Assembly (NCBI GenBank): GCA_025363775.1 | Contig: JANYLG010000179.1 | Location: 1-33,891 of the forward strand | Reading direction: 5' to 3' | Source: Acidobacteriota bacterium | Lineage (GTDB): Bacteria; Acidobacteriota; Vicinamibacteria; Vicinamibacterales; Fen-181 | Length of the DNA stretch: 33,891 bases | Part shown: one piece after another, positions 14,975-23,351 of the stretch | Layout of the letters: the number at the start of each line of letters is the position of its first letter | How positions within the stretch are numbered: position 1 is the stretch's first letter | Translations under genes and position numbers: made by a program | Notes under the pieces: generated by a model | Databases searched by the model: none | What the model saw: only the letters and a program-made list of their open reading frames with translations | Told to the model about the DNA's origin: nothing

Positions 14975-17239
14975 ATGGGATTGGTGTGCGTGCGCGCAGT
15001 CGCCTCGGCTCTCATCCTGCCGCTGTCCGCGGTCGTGGCACTCGCGCGGCCCCAGCAGGTGGAGGCCCCTCCCAAGCGGCCCACGACGTTTGCGGTGTCG
15101 AAGGCCAGGTCGGCGATCAAAGTGGATGGGGTGCTGGACGAAGCCGCGTGGGCCAGCGCCGCAGTCGTTCAGATCGCGTACGAGTGGGCGCCCGGCGACA
15201 ACATACCCGCCCCAGTGACGACGCAGTGCCTCGTGACCTTCGACACGAACAACCTCTACGTCGCCTTCCGCGCAGCCGACCCGCGTCCCGCCGAGATCCG
15301 CGCGCACCTCATGGACCGCGACGATGTGAACACGCTGATCCAGGACGATCATGTCGGGCTGATGATCGACACGTTCAACGACGAGCGGCGCGCGTTTCAG
15401 TTCCGCGTGAACCCGCTCGGGGTCCAGGCCGACGCGATCTTCAGCGAGCAGGACGGCGTCGAGGACTTCTCGTGGGACATGATCTGGTCGTCGGCGGGGC
15501 GCGTCACCGGGGACGGCTACGTCGTCGAGATCTCTCTGCCGCTGAAGCAGCTGCGCTTCCAGGCGGGCCAGGGCCCGCAGACCTGGGGCTTCGAGGCATT
15601 CAGGTCGTGGCCGCGAAACGTGCGCCACCGCCTGTCGTCGCAGCCCCGCGATCGGAACAAGGGCTGCCTGCTGTGCCAGGAGAACAAGATCAGCGGCTTC
15701 GAGGCGCTCTCGCAGGGACGCAACATCGAGTTCGACCCGACGGCGACGTTCAGACGAACCGACCGACGCGACACACCATCCGCACCGGCGTTGGCGACTG
15801 GCAGCCCCGGGGCGGACATCGGCGGCACTATTCGATGGAGCGTCACGCCGAACATGACGGTGGGCGGCGCGATCAACCCGGACTTCTCCCAGATCGAAGC
15901 GGACGTGGCGCAACTCGACGTCAACCAGCGCTTCGCCCTGTTCTACCCCGAGAAGCGCCCCTTCTTCCTCGAAGGCGTTGACTTCTTCACGACGCCCATC
16001 CAGGCGGTCTTCACGCGGACCGTCGCGGACCCCTACTTCGGCGCCAAGCTCACCGGCAAGCAGGGCGCGAACGCCGTGGGCGTGTTCGTCACCCGCGATC
16101 GCGTGAACACGCTGCTGCTTCCCTCGAACCAGGGATCGGACACGGCGTCGCTCGACGACGACGTCACGACCATCGTCGGTCGCTACCGGCGGGACATCGG
16201 CACCACGTCCACCGTCGGCGCGCTGTTCGCCTCGCGGGAAGGCGACGGGTATCACAACCGCCAGGCCGGCGTGGACGCGTTCTGGCGGGCGACGCCATCC
16301 GATTCGATTCGGGTGCAGATGATCCGAAGCGACACCGAGTACCCGACCGCGGTCGCCGACGAACACGGACAACCGACCCAGCCCTTCGGCGGCAATGGCA
16401 TCTGGGCCGAATACCAGCGGATCACGCGGAACTATCAACTGTTTGGCAGTTTCGAATCGTACGACAAGGGTTTCCGAAGCGACACCGGCTTCGTGCCGAG
16501 AGTGGACTATCGAAACGTGTCCGGGCAGGGACAGCGGCGCTGGTGGAGGGGAGCGGGCGCGTGGTTCAACACGCTGGATCTGGGCGTGCGGGGATGGCGG
16601 TCCACGACGGGCGACTGGACCATGACCGACCGGACCGTAGCGGCCTTCGTCAACTACACGGGCCCGTTCCAGACCCAGGCGCAGTTCAACATGCCGCAGG
16701 ACATCGTGGAGTACGCGGGAACGCGCTACGAGTACTACCGGCCGAACTTCGCCTTCGGCATCAAGCCGACCGGCGCCACCAGCCTGCTGATGACCGGTCG
16801 TTTTGGCGGCGGGGTGGACTTTGCCAATGCCAGAAAGGCGGCACAGGCGCTGCAGTTCGGACCGGCCGTGGAATACCGCCCCGTCCCGCGCGTCAGCCTC
16901 TCGCTGCGGTACGACCTGGATCAGCTCTCTGTGGAAGGCGGACGGCTCTACCGGGCGCATCTCGCCCAGGTGAAGGGCATCTACCACCTGAACGTGAGGA
17001 CGTTCGTGCGCGTGACCATCCAGTACACCGACATTTCCCGCGATCCGGCGCTCTACAGGTTCCAGGTCGAACCGCGCACGCGGCGGCTGTTCTCCCAATT
17101 CCTCTTCTCGTTCAAGGTCAACCCGCAGACGGTCTTGTTCCTCGGGTACTCTGACAACGCCGCGAATGCGACACAGATCGATCTGCAGCGGCAGGACCGG
17201 ACGTTCTTCATCAAGCTGGGATACGCGTGGGTGCTGTGA
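14975..17239 (+). CDS. DUF5916 protein: CBM9-like domain plus outer-membrane barrel
   Basis: 754 aa, ATG with CGGAGGG 5 bases upstream. A signal peptide (about 1-25) precedes a CBM9-like beta-sandwich (about 35-230; IKVDGVLDEAAW and the LYVAFRA strand are typical). Then comes the DUF5916 region (about 240-754), with NPDFSQIEADVAQLDVNQR and FYPEKRPFFLEG as hallmarks and many amphipathic strands, ending in the aromatic-rich FFIKLGYAWVL. This layout suggests an outer-membrane beta-barrel with a periplasmic carbohydrate-binding-like domain. The ligand is unknown. It lies 54 bases after dacB on the same strand and may be co-transcribed, but has its own good ribosome site. Confidence 0.88.
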   Translation: MGLVCVRAVASALILPLSAVVALARPQQVEAPPKRPTTFAVSKARSAIKVDGVLDEAAWASAAVVQIAYEWAPGDNIPAPVTTQCLVTFDTNNLYVAFRAADPRPAEIRAHLMDRDDVNTLIQDDHVGLMIDTFNDERRAFQFRVNPLGVQADAIFSEQDGVEDFSWDMIWSSAGRVTGDGYVVEISLPLKQLRFQAGQGPQTWGFEAFRSWPRNVRHRLSSQPRDRNKGCLLCQENKISGFEALSQGRNIEFDPTATFRRTDRRDTPSAPALATGSPGADIGGTIRWSVTPNMTVGGAINPDFSQIEADVAQLDVNQRFALFYPEKRPFFLEGVDFFTTPIQAVFTRTVADPYFGAKLTGKQGANAVGVFVTRDRVNTLLLPSNQGSDTASLDDDVTTIVGRYRRDIGTTSTVGALFASREGDGYHNRQAGVDAFWRATPSDSIRVQMIRSDTEYPTAVADEHGQPTQPFGGNGIWAEYQRITRNYQLFGSFESYDKGFRSDTGFVPRVDYRNVSGQGQRRWWRGAGAWFNTLDLGVRGWRSTTGDWTMTDRTVAAFVNYTGPFQTQAQFNMPQDIVEYAGTRYEYYRPNFAFGIKPTGATSLLMTGRFGGGVDFANARKAAQALQFGPAVEYRPVPRVSLSLRYDLDQLSVEGGRLYRAHLAQVKGIYHLNVRTFVRVTIQYTDISRDPALYRFQVEPRTRRLFSQFLFSFKVNPQTVLFLGYSDNAANATQIDLQRQDRTFFIKLGYAWVL

Positions 17240-17290
17240 ATCGGCGTCGGTGACGCCTGTCGAAGAGAGCGCCCGGCCGTGCGCCAGCCC

Positions 17291-18484
17291 CTATCGCGGT
17301 TGTGACAGCCCGAACCGCGCGGCCTCCAGGATCTCGGCAAGAGAACCCGTCAGGCCGCCGCCCTGAGCGAGGTCCGGCTTGCCGCCGCCGCGGCCGCCGA
17401 ACGTCGCCATCAGCGCCTTCAGGACGGACGAGCAATCGACCGAACGGTCCTTCGACCGGGCGAGGACGGCGACGTAGGGAGCCGTCGTCGAGAAGAGCGC
17501 GACCTCGAATCCCGGGCTGCCGCAGATCGCCAGCGCCATCGACTTGAGGCCGTTCTGATCGCGTCCGTCGATCGCCTGCACGATCTGGCGAACCCCGTTC
17601 ACCTCTTCAGCCGCCGAGGCGAGGGCCGTCGCCTCGTAGCCCGCAAGCCGCTCCTGCAGACCCTTCATCGCCTTGCCCTGGTCCTTCACCTCGGCTTGCA
17701 GCCGCTCGATGGCGCCAGGCAGTTCCTCCGGCGCCACCGAGACCTGGCGAATGCAGCCAGCCACCGCGTCGCGGAACGTGCGAAGCGACCGGAGCGCGCG
17801 CCCTCCGCACACGAATTCCAGGCGCGTGCCGCCCCGCAGGCGCTCGGCCGACAACAGCGCGATCAGGCCCACGGCGCCCGTCCGCGAGACGTGGGTCCCG
17901 CCGCAGGCCGACAGGTCATAGCCCTCGACGTCGATGACGCGCAGCGTGCCGCCCCGCGCCGGCTCCTTGCGCAATGGGAGCGCGGCGGCTTCCGCCTCGG
18001 TGACGAACCGGATGCCGACGGGCCGGTCTTCCCACACGACCCGGTTCGCCTCCGATTCCGCGGCGGCCATCGCCTGCGCCGACACGTCGATCGCGAGGTC
18101 CACGCTGGAGACCACGGCGCCCAGGTGGAAGCCAACCGTGCGCGCGTGGTGGAGGCGGTCGAATGCCGCCGACAGGAGGTGTTGACCGGTATGTTGCTGC
18201 ATGTGATCGAACCGCCGCTCGCGGTCCACGATCGCGTGCAGGCGCTGCCCGGCCTCGACGTCGCGGTCGAGGACATGCCATACCTCGCCCGCTTCGGACT
18301 CGATCACCTCGACCACCCGCGCATCGCCGAGCATCCCGGTGTCGTGCGGCTGCCCGCCCGACGTCGGGTAGAACGCGGTGGTATCGAGCGCCACCGCCGG
18401 GCGGTCTCCCTGGCGGGTCGTCCCGGTCACGACGGCGTCGAACTCAGTGCACTGAGGGTCGGTGTAATAGATACGGTTGGACAT
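17291..18484 (-). CDS. Alanyl-tRNA editing protein, AlaX-L type with DHHA1 domain
   Basis: 397 aa. A free-standing editing protein that hydrolyses mischarged Ser-tRNA(Ala) or Gly-tRNA(Ala). The second-additional-domain zinc motifs are complete: H98 and H102 in HTGQH, C194 and H198 in CGGTH. YPTSGGQPHDTG near the N-terminus is also conserved. The C-terminal DHHA1 domain (about 300-397) ends in the glycine-rich GGRGGGKPDLAQGGG, which identifies the long AlaX class. No aminoacylation domain is present. I used the ATG at 18484 (MSNRIYYTDPQ); the upstream extension is shadow sequence. It follows queC by 44 bases on the same strand. Confidence 0.9.
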   Translation of the reverse strand: MSNRIYYTDPQCTEFDAVVTGTTRQGDRPAVALDTTAFYPTSGGQPHDTGMLGDARVVEVIESEAGEVWHVLDRDVEAGQRLHAIVDRERRFDHMQQHTGQHLLSAAFDRLHHARTVGFHLGAVVSSVDLAIDVSAQAMAAAESEANRVVWEDRPVGIRFVTEAEAAALPLRKEPARGGTLRVIDVEGYDLSACGGTHVSRTGAVGLIALLSAERLRGGTRLEFVCGGRALRSLRTFRDAVAGCIRQVSVAPEELPGAIERLQAEVKDQGKAMKGLQERLAGYEATALASAAEEVNGVRQIVQAIDGRDQNGLKSMALAICGSPGFEVALFSTTAPYVAVLARSKDRSVDCSSVLKALMATFGGRGGGKPDLAQGGGLTGSLAEILEAARFGLSQPR

Positions 18485-18528
18485 CGCGATCTCTCCCCTG
18501 ACGCCAGAACCCAGACTCCCGAATCCCG

Positions 18529-19206
18529 CTAGAACACGGGGTCTCTCACGCCCGCCTCCGCGAACCCCTTCGCTCTCAGCAGGCAACTGTCGCAGTGGCC
18601 GCACCCCCGCCCCGATGCGTCCGGGTCGTAGCAGCTGTGCGTCAGGCCGTAATCAACGCCCAACGCCAGGCCGCGTCGAATGATCTCGGCCTTCGTCATC
18701 CTCATGAGCGGCGCGTGGATCCGCAACCGCACCCCCTCGACGCCGGCCTTCGTCGCCAGTCCGGCCAACCGCTCGAACGCCTCCACGAACTCGGACCGGC
18801 AATCGGGATACCCCGAGTAGTCGAGGGCGTTGACGCCAATGTAGATGTCCTGCGCGCCGAGCGTCTCGGCCCACGCCAGCGCCAGCGCGAGGAACACCGT
18901 ATTGCGCGCCGGCACGTACGTCGCCGGGATGTCTGACGCCTCGAGATCCCGATCCTTCGGCACCTCGATCGCGTCGGTGAGCGCGGACCCGCCGAACGCC
19001 GACAGGTCCACCTGCAGTTCCACGTGGCGGACGACGCCGAGGGCGCGGGCGACGGCGCGGGCCGACTCGATCTCGCAGCGGTGACGTTGACCGTAGGCCA
19101 CGGTCAGGGCGTAGAGATCGAAGCCCTCGCTCCTGCCGATGGCCGCCGCGGTGGCGGAATCAAGGCCGCCGCTCAGCAAGACGACGGCACGTGGTGGCGT
19201 GGGCAT
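18529..19206 (-). CDS. queC: 7-cyano-7-deazaguanine synthase QueC
   Basis: 225 aa. Converts 7-carboxy-7-deazaguanine to preQ0 with ammonia and ATP in queuosine synthesis. The PP-loop SGGLDS is at 12-17, and the C-terminal zinc site is C192 with C202, C205 and C208 in CGHCDSC. The [20 protein letters not shown] region (about 90-110) is typical. An in-frame start 27 bases earlier (19233) exists, but the ATG at 19206 matches the family N-terminus and has GAGGGA upstream. Paired with queE on the same strand, separated by a repeat-rich gap of 134 bases. Confidence 0.94.
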   Translation of the reverse strand: MPTPPRAVVLLSGGLDSATAAAIGRSEGFDLYALTVAYGQRHRCEIESARAVARALGVVRHVELQVDLSAFGGSALTDAIEVPKDRDLEASDIPATYVPARNTVFLALALAWAETLGAQDIYIGVNALDYSGYPDCRSEFVEAFERLAGLATKAGVEGVRLRIHAPLMRMTKAEIIRRGLALGVDYGLTHSCYDPDASGRGCGHCDSCLLRAKGFAEAGVRDPVF

Positions 19207-19248
19207 GGGTCCCTCGTCCCCCGACGTCAACATCGTCGGGGAAATCGT

Positions 19249-19319
19249 GACGACTCAGACAGACAGAATCTACCTGACTCCTGAATTCTGAATTCTGACT
19301 CCTCGCTACCTGAGTCGTC
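19249..19319. repeat. Long inverted repeat with internal GAATTC repeats between queE and queC
   Basis: GACGACTCAG (19249-19258) and CTGAGTCGTC (19310-19319) are perfect 10-bp arms. Between them, at 19281-19296, GAATTCT occurs twice in tandem (CTGAATTCTGAATTCT), flanked by GACTCC/GACTCCT. A smaller hairpin (CCGAC, 9 bases, GTCGG) lies at 19221-19239. The queE mRNA would fold strongly here, before queC. No T-run, so not a canonical terminator. Confidence 0.6.
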
Positions 19320-19340
19320 GCGGGAGAAGATTCGTGCTCG

Positions 19341-19982
19341 TCACACGCCGCGCGTCGCCGGGCCCCAGATGTACTTGTGAACCTGGAGCTGCACGCGCAC
19401 GGCGAGCCGGTCGGCGAGCACCCACGCGGCCAGGTCTGACGCCGGCAACTGACCGTGCGCGGGCGAGAACAGGATGCTCGCGACCCGCGGCGGCAGGTCG
19501 TAGCGGACGATGACATCCTTCGCATAGTCGTAGTCGGCGCGGTCCGCGATCACAAACTTCACCTCGTCGCGTGGACCGAGGCGGGCGAGGTTGCCCCAGT
19601 CCATCCGCCCCGATTCGCCGCTGCCCGGGCACTTGACATCCATGATGCGCACGACGCCCGTCGGCACCCGCTCGAGCGAAATGTGACCCCCTGTCTCGAG
19701 GAGGACCTCGTGGCCCTCATCGAGCAGGCGCTGCATCAGCGGGTAGACCTCTGGCTGCAGCAGCGGCTCTCCGCCTGTCACCTCGACCAGCCGGCATCCG
19801 TACGACGCCACGTCCTTCAGGACGTCTTCCAGGTCCCACTTGCGCCCCTCGTGAAACGCGTAGGCCGTGTCGCACCACGAACAGCGGAGATCGCACGCCG
19901 TCAGCCGGACGAAGATGCACGGCAACCCGGCGTAGCTCGACTCTCCCTGGATCGAATGAAAGATCTCGTTCACCGTCAGCAT
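19341..19982 (-). CDS. queE: 7-carboxy-7-deazaguanine synthase QueE (radical SAM)
   Basis: 213 aa. Radical SAM enzyme contracting 6-carboxytetrahydropterin to 7-carboxy-7-deazaguanine. The cluster motif is C30-x3-C34-x2-C37 (CDLRCSWC), just after the family N-terminus EIFHSIQGES and FVRLTACDLR; the SAM-binding TGGEPLLQP follows near 94. The small size is normal for QueE. The ATG at 19982 has GGGAG close upstream, and a TACAAT (-10-like, 19996-19991) lies 8 bases before it, so the mRNA leader is very short or absent. queD and queF are not in the window. Confidence 0.94.
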   Translation of the reverse strand: MLTVNEIFHSIQGESSYAGLPCIFVRLTACDLRCSWCDTAYAFHEGRKWDLEDVLKDVASYGCRLVEVTGGEPLLQPEVYPLMQRLLDEGHEVLLETGGHISLERVPTGVVRIMDVKCPGSGESGRMDWGNLARLGPRDEVKFVIADRADYDYAKDVIVRYDLPPRVASILFSPAHGQLPASDLAAWVLADRLAVRVQLQVHKYIWGPATRGV

Positions 19983-20138
19983 GCTCCCGTATTGTAGTCC
20001 AGCGCCACGAGGGCAGGTGGCGCGGAACGATGGGGCGGTCCCGCGCTGGGGTGTACTATGGGTCCCGACTGCGCGAAGTTTCCGACGTCCTGAAAGAGAA
20101 ATCATGATGACGCGGTTGACTGTCCTCGGAGGAGACGC

Positions 20139-20480
20139 ATGATCAAACCGGTGTTCTACTGCAAGCCCACGTGAACGACCTGCCGCAACGCCAGAAGTTA
20201 TCTGGACGAGAACGGCATCGACGTCGAGTTCAAGGATATCGTCAAGGATCCACCACCGCACGCGTTCCTCGAGAAGCAGGTCGACGAAGAGCGGTTCGTC
20301 GAGTTCCTCAGCAGGCGCAGCCCGGTCTGGAAGGAGCGGCCGCTTCCGACATCGAAGAGGCAGGCCATCGACCTGATGCTCGAACAGCCAAACCTGATCA
20401 AGCGCCCGGTCCTCATCAAGGGCTCTCGGGTCGTCTTCGGGTTCGATAAGGCCCAGTACGAGGCACTGCTGAGAAGCTGA
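20139..20480 (+). CDS. ArsC/Spx-family selenoprotein with Sec at the catalytic cysteine (UGA codon 12)
   Basis: 113 aa counting selenocysteine. ATG follows GGAGGA (20128-20133). Codon 12 is TGA (20172-20174); reading through gives KPT-U-TTC-RNA, a U-x-x-C motif at the position where ArsC has its catalytic Cys12 and Spx-type proteins have CxxC. The remaining 100 codons run without interruption to TGA at 20478-20480. They match the ArsC/Spx/YffB family: RSYLDENGI after the active site, and near the C-terminus LIKRPVLIKG with GFDKAQYEALL. A SECIS-like hairpin begins straight after the TGA. Likely role: thiol/selenol oxidoreductase or arsenate-reductase-like enzyme; the substrate is unknown. Ordinary gene callers would miss it or call it a pseudogene. 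C8 is a second cysteine before the motif. The selA/B/C/D machinery is not in the window. Confidence 0.87.
20176..20220 (+). promoter_or_regulatory. Bacterial SECIS element (bSECIS)
   Basis: The apical stem CCAGA/TCTGG (20191-20195 with 20201-20205) closes a five-base loop AGTTA, with G at loop position 2. The loop starts 21 bases after the TGA, inside the usual 16-37 base window. A second stem TGCCG/CGGCA (20181-20185 with 20213-20217) and a short CGA/TCG pair (20176-20178 with 20218-20220) lie below. The whole element is also coding sequence. Expected to recruit SelB with Sec-tRNA. Confidence 0.8.
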
Positions 20481-20575
20481 CATACCGCGCTCCGGGTATC
20501 CTGGTGTCTGGACCGCAAGGTCGCGGGATGATAGTCCGTCAGGCGCTACGCCTTCGACGGCGGGGAAAGGGAATC

Positions 20576-21529
20576 ATGGTGCGTGTGGGCACCTCTGGCT
20601 GGAGCTACCCGTCCGGCCGCGGGACCTGGAACGGGATCTTCTATCCGCCGGCGGGGGCGGGGGGATTCCGGGCAGGGGACGAGCTGGCCTACTACGCCGA
20701 ACACTTCGACACGGTGGAGGTGAACTCGACGTTCTATCGGCCGCCGACGGCGGCCACCACGGCCCGATGGGTCGCGCAGACACCGGCGGGCTTCGAGTTC
20801 TCCGTCAAGCTCCACCAGAAGTTCTCGCATGTCATGGCGGTCGGCCGGGGTGCACCACCGCTGCCACTCGCGGAGGCGCGAAGAGGATCGGCGCTGCCCC
20901 GGCCGACACAGGCCGACGCGGACGAGTTCCGGGCGGGCCTGGACCCGATGGCCGCAAGCGGCAAGCTGGGCGCGGTTCTGGTTCAGTTTCCGGCCGGCTT
21001 CCATCACGATGGGGAGACGCTGGCCTACCTGAGAGGGCTGCTCGGCGCCTTCAAGGACTACCCGATGGCGGTGGAACTGCGCCACCGATCCTGGAGCGAC
21101 GCGGCTGCGGCCACGCTCGGCCTCTTCGACGAGTTCCAGGCCGCGTGGGTGCAGATCGACGAACCAAAGTTCCGTCTGTCGATTCGGCAGGATCTTGCGC
21201 CGAACATCGAGCGCTTCTACTACATGCGCCTGCACGGCCGGAACGCCGCCCAGTGGTGGTCTCCGGAGGCCCCGGAGGACCGCTACAACTACCTCTATTC
21301 GACGGAGGAGTTGCGGCCGTTTGCCGAGGTCGCGTCCGCCGCCGGCTCGAAGGTGCGGAAGGCGTACCTCTACTTGAACAACCACTTCGCGGCGAAATCG
21401 GTGGTGAATGCCACCGTGCTCAAGCACCAGCTCGGACAACCGGTGACCGGCGAGTACCGACCCGAGCTTCTCGAGACCTACCCGGTTCTTCAGGAGATCG
21501 TCCCGCCACAGTCCCGCCATCTCATCTGA
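20576..21529 (+). CDS. DUF72 family protein (TIM-barrel, YecE-like)
   Basis: 317 aa from the ATG at 20576 (MVRVGTSGWSYP), preceded by GGGGAAAGGG. DUF72 hallmarks are GTSGWSY near the start, FDTVEVNSTFYRPP, FEFSVKLHQKFSH, VLVQFPAGF, AVELRHRSW and YLYLNNHF near the end. These are spread along a TIM-barrel of normal family length. Function is not established; a nuclease or DNA-repair link has been suggested for some members. It follows the selenoprotein gene by 95 bases on the same strand. A short insert rich in Ala/Pro/Arg (about 93-120) is larger than in many homologs. Confidence 0.88.
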   Translation: MVRVGTSGWSYPSGRGTWNGIFYPPAGAGGFRAGDELAYYAEHFDTVEVNSTFYRPPTAATTARWVAQTPAGFEFSVKLHQKFSHVMAVGRGAPPLPLAEARRGSALPRPTQADADEFRAGLDPMAASGKLGAVLVQFPAGFHHDGETLAYLRGLLGAFKDYPMAVELRHRSWSDAAAATLGLFDEFQAAWVQIDEPKFRLSIRQDLAPNIERFYYMRLHGRNAAQWWSPEAPEDRYNYLYSTEELRPFAEVASAAGSKVRKAYLYLNNHFAAKSVVNATVLKHQLGQPVTGEYRPELLETYPVLQEIVPPQSRHLI

Positions 21530-21567
21530 AGGGAAGGCCGCGATTCGGAGGCGGCTCGTCTGCCGAA

Positions 21568-21748
21568 GTCGGAACTGACGACGAAGGGTCGGAACTGACG
21601 ACGAAGGGTCGGAACTGACGACGAAGGGTCGGAACTGACGATGAAGGAGTCGGGGCGGACGACGAAGGGTCGGAACTGACGATGAAGGGTCGGGGCGGAC
21701 GACGAAGGGTCGGAACTGACGATGAAGGGTCGGGGCGGACGAGGAAGA
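21568..21748. repeat. 20-bp minisatellite, nine units
   Basis: Nine head-to-tail units of 20 bases (one of 21). Units 1-3 are identical (GTCGGAACTGACGACGAAGG); then type A (GTCGGAACTGACGATGAAGG, one with an extra A) alternates with type B (GTCGGGGCGGACGACGAAGG). There are no unique spacers, so it is not CRISPR. It fills the first half of a 433-base gap between the DUF72 and radical SAM genes; the remainder (21749-21962) holds an AT-rich patch and a promoter. Confidence 0.95.
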
Positions 21749-21816
21749 GTTCCCGCTCCCGGCTCGCGGTTTCGCATATGGATTAGGCTGACCGCCCTAT
21801 TATCTGGCCGTTCCAA

Positions 21817-21845
21817 TTGCTCCCCCCCTGAGCGTGGGCTATTAT
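21817..21845 (+). promoter_or_regulatory. Candidate promoter of the radical SAM/aminotransferase operon
   Basis: TTGCTC (21817-21822), exactly 17 bases, then TATTAT (21840-21845), within the most AT-rich stretch of the gap. Transcription would start near 21852, about 110 bases ahead of the radical SAM ATG. The -35 matches consensus only in TTG. Confidence 0.45.
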
Positions 21846-21962
21846 TTAAAGATCACGACCTGGCTTTGCAGCCGGATCCTGCCTGGCGGGCATGCCCCCT
21901 GTTGTTGATCGCTGCCTGCTCCTGGCTGTGCTACGCCCCCTGACACGCCGACTGAGGGTCCA

Positions 21963-23351
21963 ATGCGAATCGTTCTGGCGGACTTGAAGGGTCGCAAAGG
22001 ATTTGTTTCGAAAGATACAGTCGCTGGCGGATACGGGTCGCGCTTCAAGCCGTTTTCGAAGACGACCGCCTGGGTGCATCTCTTCAAGCGGCAATACCAC
22101 GACACGCCCAGCGTGCATCTGGCCTATATCGCCGCGATTTTTGCGCAGTCGGGACACGACGTCGTGTTCACCGGCGGCGGACTGGTGGACGGCGACCTGG
22201 CCATCGTCCTGTCGTCGCTGGTTGACTATCGCCACGAGACCGAATGGGCCGACGCCATGAGGACGCGAGGCGTTCGTGTCGGCTTCGCGGGCCTGGCGGC
22301 CTCCAAGATGCCGCACCTGTTTGCCGATCACGCGGATTTCGTCCTGGACGGCGAACCCGAGGCGGCAATCGGCCGGCTCGCCAGGGGCGAGCGACTCGAC
22401 GGCATCTGCAAGAGCGAGGCGATCATGGACCTCGACTCGCTGCCGTTCCCCCGCTGGGACCTGATCACGAAGCCGCGGCCGCTGGGCATCCAACTCTCGA
22501 CGCGGCCGGTCGGCGGCGGGTTCCCGCTGCTGGCCAGCCGGGGGTGCCCGGAGTTCTGCACGTATTGCCCGCATCGCATCCTCGCCGGCTACCGCGCGCG
22601 GTCGGTCCGCAATGTGGTGGATGAAATCGAACAGATGTGCCAGCGGGCGCGCCGGCCGTACATCATCTTCCGTGACTCCCTCTTCTCCGAGAATCGCGAG
22701 CGCATCGTCGAGCTCTGTGACCAGATCCTGGCGCGCGGTTTGAGCGTGAGCTTCGAGTGCGAAACGCGCCTGGATCGCGTCGATGATGAGCTGCTCCGGC
22801 TGATGCAGGCGGCCGGGTTGCGGACCATGAGCTTCGGTGTCGAGTCGGTCTCGCCGGAGGTACTGAAGAGGGTGGGGCGGCGTCCAATCCCGCCCAACCA
22901 CCAGCGGCAGGTCATCGAGCACTGCCGCGAGCTGAAGATCGTGACGTCGGCGTTCTTCGTGCTCGGCTTCCCCACCGACGACTGGCAGTCGATCGCGGCC
23001 ACCATCGACTTCGCGACCGACCTCAGCCCGACCTTCGCGCAGTTCAAGCTCCTGACGCCGTACCCGGGGACCCCCCTGTGGAAGCAGATGGAGCCGCTCG
23101 TCTTCGAGAAGGACTGGGAGAAGTTCGACGGCTTCACGCCGACGTTCGAGCACCCGAACCTGACGTCCAGGGAACTGATGTTCCTGCTCGGCGCCGCCTA
23201 CACCCATTTCTATATGCGCCCGTCGTACCTGGCGAACATGTTCAGGCTGCACAACACGGTCGTGCGTGGCTGGGTGGATCGAATGGACCGACGCGTCTCG
23301 GCGCGGATCACCAGGCGCGAAACCGAGATCATGGGACCTGTCACATGCTGA
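21963..23351 (+). CDS. B12-binding-type radical SAM protein
   Basis: 462 aa. An N-terminal cobalamin-binding-like region (about 1-150) with IAAIFAQSGHDVVF and the FVLDGEPEAAI segment precedes a radical SAM core (about 180-390). The cluster motif is C195-x3-C199-x2-C202 (CPEFCTYC) followed by PHRILAGYRARS. The GVESVSPEVLKRVGR and FFVLGFP segments are typical of class B12-radical SAM enzymes (methyltransferases and HpnJ-like ring-contraction enzymes). The canonical DxHxxG cobalamin motif is not obvious, so B12 may be bound loosely or not at all. Start ATG has GAGGG upstream. It overlaps the next gene by 7 bases, so it acts with the aminotransferase. Substrate unknown. Confidence 0.85.
   Translation: MRIVLADLKGRKGFVSKDTVAGGYGSRFKPFSKTTAWVHLFKRQYHDTPSVHLAYIAAIFAQSGHDVVFTGGGLVDGDLAIVLSSLVDYRHETEWADAMRTRGVRVGFAGLAASKMPHLFADHADFVLDGEPEAAIGRLARGERLDGICKSEAIMDLDSLPFPRWDLITKPRPLGIQLSTRPVGGGFPLLASRGCPEFCTYCPHRILAGYRARSVRNVVDEIEQMCQRARRPYIIFRDSLFSENRERIVELCDQILARGLSVSFECETRLDRVDDELLRLMQAAGLRTMSFGVESVSPEVLKRVGRRPIPPNHQRQVIEHCRELKIVTSAFFVLGFPTDDWQSIAATIDFATDLSPTFAQFKLLTPYPGTPLWKQMEPLVFEKDWEKFDGFTPTFEHPNLTSRELMFLLGAAYTHFYMRPSYLANMFRLHNTVVRGWVDRMDRRVSARITRRETEIMGPVTC

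Noticed and set aside
14954-17098. 714-aa minus-strand frame opposite the DUF5916 gene
   Set aside because: Same antisense artefact; no recognisable motif, while the plus strand has a signal peptide and DUF5916 hallmarks.
19221-19340. preQ1 riboswitch controlling queC
   Set aside because: Located after queE rather than before the operon and lacking the short C-rich/A-rich aptamer pattern; the inverted repeats look like a repeat element.
20104-20142. 12-codon ORF (ATG ATG...GCA TGA) overlapping the selenoprotein start by ATGA
   Set aside because: Its own ribosome site is weak, the peptide is not recognisable and the length is easily due to chance; possible leader peptide but unsupported.
20139-20174. 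ArsC-like gene as a pseudogene with a nonsense codon
   Set aside because: The TGA falls exactly on the catalytic position, the rest of the frame is intact with family motifs, and a SECIS-like hairpin follows at the right distance.
21568-21748. CRISPR array
   Set aside because: Units are contiguous with no unique spacers, and no cas gene is present.
21490-21816. 108-aa minus-strand ORF through the minisatellite
   Set aside because: Its sequence is only the translated 20-bp repeat with no conserved domain or ribosome site.
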